Part shown: piece by piece, positions 7,908 to 12,845 of the stretch
Layout: each line of letters begins with the position of its first letter
Numbering within the stretch: the first letter of the stretch is position 1
Assembly (NCBI RefSeq): GCF_037132785.1
Contig: NZ_JBAHZZ010000130.1
Location: 1 to 12,845, forward strand
Reading direction: 5' to 3'
Origin: Flavicella sp037132785
Lineage (GTDB): Bacteria; Bacteroidota; Bacteroidia; Flavobacteriales; Flavobacteriaceae
DNA length: 12,845 bases
Position numbers and translations under genes: made by a program
The notes under the pieces: model-generated
Told to the model about the DNA's origin: nothing
Database searches by the model: none
The model's input: only the letters and a program-made list of their open reading frames with translations

Positions 7908-10900
7908 TTATTTTAATTTTGTCGTTAAATAATAAGAAAGTTCTATTTTACTTTCAGCATACATTTGTAAAACTTCCCAGGTTGAAATTTCTAATTCTAT
8001 CGCATTTTTTAGTGTTTGAATAAATGCAATATAACCCATACTTCCTTCTTTATAAGCAAATGTAGCGCCATTTCTTTGTTCAATTGCCAATGGTAAAGCC
8101 TTTTCTTTATAATATTCCCAATTCAGCTTTAATTGATTATATCTAGACAAAGCTATTTCAAAACCGTTTTTAAGTTGCATTTCTTTTACTTTATTTTGTT
8201 GATCAATTATATCAACAGCTATTTTTGCAGCTTTAGATTCACCTCTTGCTTTGCTAAACACCAAGGGAATTTTCAATCCAAATTGATAACTGTTATATCC
8301 CGTTTGATCTCCAATTTTCTGAAATCCATATTGCGCTGAAATAGTAGGTAAATATTTAGATTTAGAAACCTTCTGTTTTGCTTTAGCAACGGATAAATCA
8401 CTTTCCCATAAGTTAAATAAAGGATGATTTTTCAATACTTCATTTGATAAAACAATTGGAGCATCAAATTCTTCCCACGATATTTCCGAAACATCAAAAA
8501 ACTCTTTAGAATACAACCATTGATTCAATTCTTGCAATGCAATTTGATAATTCGTAAAATATTGATATTTCTTTAACTTGATTAATTCACCTTCATTTAT
8601 AGTTGTATTGTACTCAATTTTAGAAATAGCTTCTGTTTGGAAACGAAGATCTAAAGCTTTATTTAGTCCTGAAAAAACGACATCAATTTCTTTGTACGAA
8701 TTAAAAATCAATTTTGCTGTATAAGCTTTTACCCAAGCATATTCCACTTTCTGTTTGAGTTCTAATAAATTAAGCTCTAAACCTGTTTTTGCTTTTTTGA
8801 TCTGCTCATTTGCCAATCTATTTTTAGAAGCAATAGAAAATAACGCTATGTCAGACTGGCCGATTCCTAAAGTCGTATAAGTTGCATCATTGTTATTCCC
8901 TATTTCATCTCCTCCAGTAAAAATACGAGTATTTCCAAAATCCCACGCAGTACTTTTTAAAGCCTGTTCTTTGTCAATAATAAGTTGTGAAGTTTTTAAG
9001 GCAGGATAATTTTCCGTTGCTATAGTAATAGCAGCATCCAATGAAATTGAAGTTTCTTGACTATAAAGACTTTTCGGATTTATCAAACACAGAACTGTGA
9101 TAATTCCAATAATTGGTTTCATACTAAAATTATTTTTATCTCGATTTTCAATCCACTTATATAAAATTGGGATTATAAATAATGTCAATAAAGTTGATGT
9201 TAACAAACCACCTATTACTACAGTTGCTAAAGGTTGTTGTACTTCAGCTCCTGAAGAAGTAGACAGTGCCATTGGTAGAAAACCAAGCATATCCGTCAAA
9301 GCCGTTAACATAATTGGACGAATCCTTCTTTTGGTTCCTAGTCTAATTCTTTCATCTATATCAATTATGCCTTCTTGTTTTAACTCATTAAACCCACTAA
9401 TTAGCACCAAACCATTTAAAACTGCGACTCCAAATAATACAATAAAACCTACTCCTGCAGAAATACTAAATGGCATATCTCTTAAGAACAAAGAAAACAC
9501 TCCACCTATTACTGCTAATGGAATAGCCATAAAAATCATAGTGGCTTGCTTAATTGATTTTAAAGCGAAAAAAATCAAAATAAAAATCAATCCCAAAGCA
9601 ATAGGCACAACTGTTTTTAATTTCGCTGTAGCCCTTTCTAAATTTTCAAAAGCCCCACCATATCTAATATAATATCCCGCTGGTAATTTGATTTCAGTTT
9701 CAATTTTTTCTTGAATTTCTTCAACCAATGATTTAATATCCCTTCCACGTACATTAATCCCCACATAAACTCGTCTGTTTGTATTATCTCTACTAATTTG
9801 CATTGGTCCCGCTTTATAATCAATCGTGGCCAATTCTTTTAATGGAATTTGAGCTCCATCTGGTAAGCTTACATACAGGTTTCTAACACTCGCAAGATCT
9901 TTTCTTAGTTCTTTTTTTAATCTAACAACAAGGTCAAATCTTCTTTCTCCTTCAAAAATAACTCCTGCTACTCCTCCAGCAAAAGCAGTTTCTACAAGAT
10001 TGTTTAAATCCTTTATATTAACACCATATTGAGCAACCTTATATCTATCATATTTGATTGTTATTTGTGGCTGTCCTGATGTTGCCTCCACTTTTAAATC
10101 TGCTACACCTCTTACTGATGATACTAAAGCACCAATTTCTTTTGCTTTGTTCGCTAAAACATCTAAATCTTCTCCATATAACTTAATTGCGATATCCTCT
10201 CTTACACCTGTAATTAATTCATTAAAACGCATTTCAATAGGCTGACTAAATTCATAATTGACTCCTGGTATTTGCTCGATAGCTAGTTTCATTTTATCAA
10301 TTAATTCTTCCTTTGAAGAAGCAGATGTCCATTCTGAAGCAGGTTTTAGAATAACAAATGTATCTGATATATCCATGGGCATTGGATCTGTTGGAACATC
10401 CGCAACACCAATTCGACTAATAATATCAATAACTTCTGGAAATTTATCTTTGATGATTTTTTCCACTTTTGTTGTCACTTCAATAGTTTCTGATAAGGCA
10501 CTACCCGGTTTTAACATAACATGAAAAGCAATATCACCTTCGTCCAATTGCGGTATAAATTCTCCTCCTAATTTTGAAAAAACATATCCTGAAATACCAA
10601 GTAAAACCAACGAAGAAATGATAATCAACTTTCCTTTTTTCATTGTTTTTTTCAAACTTTTCTCGTAAATATTCTCTAGTGCTTTCACTATTTTATCTCC
10701 AAAAAACACTTTCTTTGATTTTGGGGCTGAAATAAAACAGGAGGTTACCATAGGCACATAAGTAAGACATAACACCATCGCTCCAATCATAGCAAAAATA
10801 AAAGTAAGTGCCATTGGAATAAACATTTTTCCTTCAACACCTTCCAAAGTAAGAATCGGCAAGAATACAATAAGAATAATCAACTGACCAAAAAAGGCAG

Positions 10901-12242
10901 TGTTCATCATTTTAGAAGAGGATTTTAAGGTAATCTCATTCTTTTCTTTTTGAGTTATTGAATGTTTTTTTGATACCTGTTTGTAAATTAAAAAGACAGT
11001 GCTTTCTACAATAATTACTGCTCCATCAACAATAATTCCAAAATCAATAGCTCCTAAACTCATTAAATTAGCCCAAACACCAAATACATGCATTAGAATA
11101 AAGGCAAACAACAAGGATAAAGGAATCGTTGAAGCGACAATCAATCCTCCTCTCCAGTTCCCTAGGAATAATATAAGTATAAAAATCACGATCAAAGCTC
11201 CTTCAATCAAATTGTTTCTTACCGTATTAGTAGTGTTTTTTATTAATTTTGATCTATCAAGAAATGGTTTGATTGAAACTCCTGTAGGCAACGATTTTTG
11301 TATTTGCTCAATTCTTTTAGTAACAGCATCAATCACTTTATTTGTACTTGCGCCTTTTAACATTAAAATCATTCCTCCTACAGCTTCACCTTCTCCATTT
11401 TTAGTCAAAGCTCCATACCTAATTGCACTTCCAAACTGAACCTTACCAATATCATCGATTGTGATTGGTAAACCATTTATATTTTCTACAACTATATTTC
11501 TAATATCTTCTAATGAACGAGCCAATCCTTCTCCCCTGATAAAGTTAGCTTGGTGGTTTTTTTCTATATAAGCACCTCCTGTATTTTGATTATTATTTTC
11601 TAAAGCACTGTACACATCACCAATCGTTAATCCCATAGATTTCAAATCATCAGGATCAATAGCCACTTCATATTGTTTGATACTTCCTCCAAAAGCATTT
11701 ACTTCTACAACTCCAGGAACCATTGCCATTTGTCTCCGAATAATCCAATCTTGAATAGTTCGAAGTTCTTGAATGTCGTATTCTTCTTTATATTCTGGAT
11801 CGACTTCTAGGGTATATTGATAAATTTCACCTAAGCCAGTAGATATTGGTCCCATAAAAGGTTTCCCAAATCCATCTGGAATGTTTGAGCTTATTTCCGC
11901 CAATTTCTCCGACACTAATTGTCGAGGTAAATATGTATCTAAGTCATCACTAAATACAATGGTCACTACAGATAAACCAAAGCGAGAAATAGATCTAATC
12001 TCTGTTACCTCAGGTAAATTTGCAACCGCAATTTCTATTGGATAAGTAACAAATTGTTCAATATCTTCGGTTCCTAAATTTGGTGATTGGGTAATAATTT
12101 GAACTTGATTGTTGGTAATATCAGGAACCGCATCTACAGGTACTTGCTGTACACTATAAATACCACCAATTATCAATGCAAGTGTTAACAATGCAATAAC
12201 AAATTTGTTATTGATTGAAAAATCAATGAGTTTATGTATCAT
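7908..12242 (-). CDS. czcA: CzcA-type heavy-metal RND pump fused to a CzcC/TolC-like outer-membrane channel
   Basis: The first 1040 residues are a full-length heavy-metal RND pump that drives divalent cations out using the proton gradient. It has an N-terminal membrane helix after MIHKLIDFSI, two large periplasmic loops, and the TM4 motif DFGIIVDGAVIIVES. Asp400, Asp406 and Glu413 there match the CzcA proton-relay acids. At positions of the CusA methionines I read His574 and Glu675 (FNELITG), which favours Zn/Co/Cd/Ni over Cu/Ag (by-eye alignment). From 1041 a new signal peptide (MKPIIGIITVLCLI, ending SLYSQ) leads into about 380 residues of TolC/CzcC-type protein with two repeats of long helices (starts near SLDAAITIA and AKAKQKVSK). 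The frame is continuous, with no stop or shift. Length 1444 is far above the roughly 1040 of a plain pump. Similar fusions are, to my knowledge, known in Bacteroidota. The start is 70 bp after the preceding small gene. Confidence 0.92.
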   Translation of the reverse strand: MIHKLIDFSINNKFVIALLTLALIIGGIYSVQQVPVDAVPDITNNQVQIITQSPNLGTEDIEQFVTYPIEIAVANLPEVTEIRSISRFGLSVVTIVFSDDLDTYLPRQLVSEKLAEISSNIPDGFGKPFMGPISTGLGEIYQYTLEVDPEYKEEYDIQELRTIQDWIIRRQMAMVPGVVEVNAFGGSIKQYEVAIDPDDLKSMGLTIGDVYSALENNNQNTGGAYIEKNHQANFIRGEGLARSLEDIRNIVVENINGLPITIDDIGKVQFGSAIRYGALTKNGEGEAVGGMILMLKGASTNKVIDAVTKRIEQIQKSLPTGVSIKPFLDRSKLIKNTTNTVRNNLIEGALIVIFILILFLGNWRGGLIVASTIPLSLLFAFILMHVFGVWANLMSLGAIDFGIIVDGAVIIVESTVFLIYKQVSKKHSITQKEKNEITLKSSSKMMNTAFFGQLIILIVFLPILTLEGVEGKMFIPMALTFIFAMIGAMVLCLTYVPMVTSCFISAPKSKKVFFGDKIVKALENIYEKSLKKTMKKGKLIIISSLVLLGISGYVFSKLGGEFIPQLDEGDIAFHVMLKPGSALSETIEVTTKVEKIIKDKFPEVIDIISRIGVADVPTDPMPMDISDTFVILKPASEWTSASSKEELIDKMKLAIEQIPGVNYEFSQPIEMRFNELITGVREDIAIKLYGEDLDVLANKAKEIGALVSSVRGVADLKVEATSGQPQITIKYDRYKVAQYGVNIKDLNNLVETAFAGGVAGVIFEGERRFDLVVRLKKELRKDLASVRNLYVSLPDGAQIPLKELATIDYKAGPMQISRDNTNRRVYVGINVRGRDIKSLVEEIQEKIETEIKLPAGYYIRYGGAFENLERATAKLKTVVPIALGLIFILIFFALKSIKQATMIFMAIPLAVIGGVFSLFLRDMPFSISAGVGFIVLFGVAVLNGLVLISGFNELKQEGIIDIDERIRLGTKRRIRPIMLTALTDMLGFLPMALSTSSGAEVQQPLATVVIGGLLTSTLLTLFIIPILYKWIENRDKNNFSMKPIIGIITVLCLINPKSLYSQETSISLDAAITIATENYPALKTSQLIIDKEQALKSTAWDFGNTRIFTGGDEIGNNNDATYTTLGIGQSDIALFSIASKNRLANEQIKKAKTGLELNLLELKQKVEYAWVKAYTAKLIFNSYKEIDVVFSGLNKALDLRFQTEAISKIEYNTTINEGELIKLKKYQYFTNYQIALQELNQWLYSKEFFDVSEISWEEFDAPIVLSNEVLKNHPLFNLWESDLSVAKAKQKVSKSKYLPTISAQYGFQKIGDQTGYNSYQFGLKIPLVFSKARGESKAAKIAVDIIDQQNKVKEMQLKNGFEIALSRYNQLKLNWEYYKEKALPLAIEQRNGATFAYKEGSMGYIAFIQTLKNAIELEISTWEVLQMYAESKIELSYYLTTKLK
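9060..9122 (-). other. Embedded signal peptide at the pump-channel junction
   Basis: Residues 1041-1061 of the fusion form a complete type-I signal peptide: Met-Lys, a hydrophobic core (IIGIITVLCLI), a polar NPKS, then LYS before Gln1062-Glu. Cleavage before glutamine is the common signal-peptidase I pattern in Bacteroidota (the 'Q-rule'). It directly follows the cytoplasmic, charged end of the pump (WIENRDKNN). Met1041 (ATG at 9122-9120) lies after an A/T-rich stretch and could also serve as an internal translation start. Confidence 0.75.
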
Positions 12243-12312
12243 TAAATGATTTTTTAGTTAAAAATGAGTCTTAAAAGACATTAAAGGAATGGGTATCCCT
12301 CAACAAATCAAA
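12243..12312 (-). other. 70-bp gap between the small exported protein gene and czcA
   Basis: No TAnnTTTG promoter or T-run terminator is visible here. A short imperfect hairpin (GTCTT-TT-AAGAC) occurs about 30 bp before the czcA start. The spacing is compatible with a single operon. Confidence 0.4.
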
Positions 12313-12627
12313 CTAAACTATAGGTGGCTGATATAAAGACTGATATACCTCTTGACAAAGATCATTATGTATACTAGATATTTCCTCTAATAAAATTAAT
12401 TCTAATGACAAGTTAAAAGTAGAAAAATGAAATACATCTACTGTTACCTGACAACATTGACAAGAGCAAAAAGGCGAGCACGAATCAATATCTTCAGAAT
12501 GTGAATGATTTTCCTGATCAAAATCTGTTTCATCTTCAGAGAAGAAACTATCAGCAGTCGTGTCACTACAAGTCACAAAAGAAAGTGCTAGTATATAAAT
12601 TGACAATATGAAGGTTACATAATTCAT
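12313..12627 (-). CDS. Small exported Cys/His-rich protein (DUF6660-like) leading the efflux operon
   Basis: The protein has 104 residues when started at the ATG 12627-12625. A TTG three codons earlier lies inside the -7 promoter box and cannot be the start. Residues 2-19 are a hydrophobic export signal ending FVTCSD. Cys20 could be a lipid anchor, although Thr before it is not a typical lipobox. The middle is acidic (EDETDFDQEN) with His41 and His43. It is followed by a tight cysteine cluster, Cys50, 54, 56, 58 and 59 (CSPFCSCQCC), and one more Cys at 91; the C-terminus is LYQPPIV. This resembles the DUF6660 family that I recall next to CzcA genes in Bacteroidota; no function is known to me. 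Its place as first gene under a strong promoter, and its possible metal ligands, suggest a periplasmic metal-binding or sensing role. That is inference. Confidence 0.75.
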   Translation of the reverse strand: MNYVTFILSIYILALSFVTCSDTTADSFFSEDETDFDQENHSHSEDIDSCSPFCSCQCCQVTVDVFHFSTFNLSLELILLEEISSIHNDLCQEVYQSLYQPPIV

Positions 12628-12633
12628 GAATTG

Positions 12634-12663
12634 CAAAGATAGAAATAATTATTTGCTTCTCAA
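12634..12663 (-). promoter_or_regulatory. Promoter of the metal-efflux operon, probably leaderless
   Basis: On the - strand TTG (12663-12661) is followed after exactly 19 bp by TATCTTTG (12641-12634), a perfect Bacteroidota promoter. Only six bases (CAATTC) separate the box from the ATG at 12627. Since transcription starts a few bases past the box, the mRNA should begin at or within a few bases of the start codon. Confidence 0.75.
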
Positions 12664-12669
12664 ATGAGA

Positions 12670-12688
12670 ATGCCAAAAGTTTTGGTAT
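12670..12688. promoter_or_regulatory. Palindrome just upstream of the efflux promoter, possible operator
   Basis: CCAAAA-G-TTTTGG (12673-12685) is a perfect odd-centred palindrome. It extends to 12670-12688 with one mismatched pair. It starts 6 bp upstream of the -33 TTG and ends 15 bp before the IS-derived end. The position suits an activator or repressor site, but no regulator gene is in the window. Confidence 0.35.
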
Positions 12689-12703
12689 ATTTAATTAAAA
12701 TAG

Positions 12704-12845
12704 ACTGAGTTATACGCCTAGTGTCTGTTTTGTATTTTTTTGATATTTAGGTTTTTGTAGTACCATTCTAAGAATTGTTTTATGAAAAATGGATTCTTTG
12801 TATTGTGACCTATTAATTCTAAAACAAAATTCATCAAAGTAAGCT
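12704..12845 (-). repeat. Inverted repeat arm B (3' end of IS1595-like element)
   Basis: This is the reverse complement of 252-393 with four mismatches in 142 bases. The homology boundary at 12704 lies 40 bp upstream of the efflux promoter's -33 element. The rest of this copy lies outside the window. Confidence 0.9.
12710..12845 (-). CDS. IS1595-like (ISXO2-type) transposase, C-terminal part, cut by window edge
   Basis: Forty-four codons are readable before the stop at 12712-12710, starting AYFDEFCFRINRS and ending TKQTLGV. They match the left-hand remnant except for Tyr in place of Cys in 'RSQYKES'. Three of the four base differences between the copies are silent, and no stop or frameshift is seen. 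This copy could therefore be intact beyond the edge, which cannot be judged here. The transposase reads towards the efflux operon, so read-through transcripts could enter it. Confidence 0.75.
   Translation of the reverse strand, partial: AYFDEFCFRINRSQYKESIFHKTILRMVLQKPKYQKNTKQTLGV

Noticed and set aside
9100..9140. Frameshift or lost stop codon joining czcA and czcC by mistake
   Set aside because: The frame is continuous, both halves are intact, and such fusions are, to my knowledge, recurrent in Bacteroidota. A sequencing error is not needed to explain it.
9097..9672. 191-codon open frame on the + strand inside czcA
   Set aside because: It is antisense to conserved RND transmembrane sequence; composition and low-complexity content fit a shadow of the real gene.
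10999..11439. 146-codon open frame on the + strand inside czcA
   Set aside because: It is antisense to the TM4 proton-relay region and resembles no protein I recognise.
12628..12636. TTG start of the small exported protein three codons earlier
   Set aside because: The TTG is part of the -7 element TATCTTTG, so it would not be in the mRNA.
252..12845. Composite transposon carrying metal resistance
   Set aside because: The bracketed DNA includes secDF, adk and obg, and the left IS copy has lost its 5' end, so joint transposition is not supported.
1..12845. tRNA, rRNA, CRISPR array, riboswitch or origin
   Set aside because: No cloverleaf, regularly spaced repeats or known aptamer pattern was found on reading either strand.

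Overview
The window is AT-rich chromosomal DNA from a member of the Bacteroidota, most likely a marine-type flavobacterium. The lineage call rests on three things: SecD and SecF fused into one long protein, promoters of the Bacteroidota type (TTG, about 19-20 bp, TAnnTTTG) and no Shine-Dalgarno signals, and a cation-efflux operon with a lineage-typical layout. No species can be named from the sequence.

Layout. (1) 1-393: debris of transposable elements. It holds a short reading-frame tail (to 68) and the 3' end of an IS1595-like transposase on the + strand whose 5' part is lost. (2) 593-5869: a housekeeping block on the + strand. secDF has its own promoter and a strong intrinsic terminator. 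It is followed by hpt (purine salvage), adk (adenylate kinase, 2 bp after hpt) and obg (ribosome-assembly GTPase). (3) 5870-6697: 828 bp without a recognisable gene, rich in short inverted repeats. (4) 6698-12627: a metal-efflux operon on the - strand. It reads, in order of transcription, a small exported Cys/His-rich protein (DUF6660-like), a 1444-residue CzcA pump fused to a CzcC/TolC-like outer-membrane channel, and a CzcB-like lipoprotein adaptor. (5) 12704-12845: the 3' end of a second IS1595-like copy on the - strand, cut by the window edge.

How the genes work together. The efflux operon encodes all three layers of a tripartite exporter in only two large genes. The pump carries the proton-relay acids of the heavy-metal RND family. 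The adaptor has a His/Asp-rich N-terminus after its lipid-anchored cysteine. The channel follows an internal signal peptide within the pump gene. Residues at the expected metal sites look more like the Zn/Co/Cd/Ni branch than the Cu/Ag branch. The small first gene may handle or sense metal in the envelope, which is inference. No metal-responsive regulator gene is visible in the window.

Most notable points: the pump-channel polyprotein with a predicted internal signal-peptidase site; the apparently leaderless promoter of the operon with a palindrome next to it; and the two inverted IS1595-like 3' ends (138 of 142 bases identical) that bracket about 12.3 kb containing normally essential genes.
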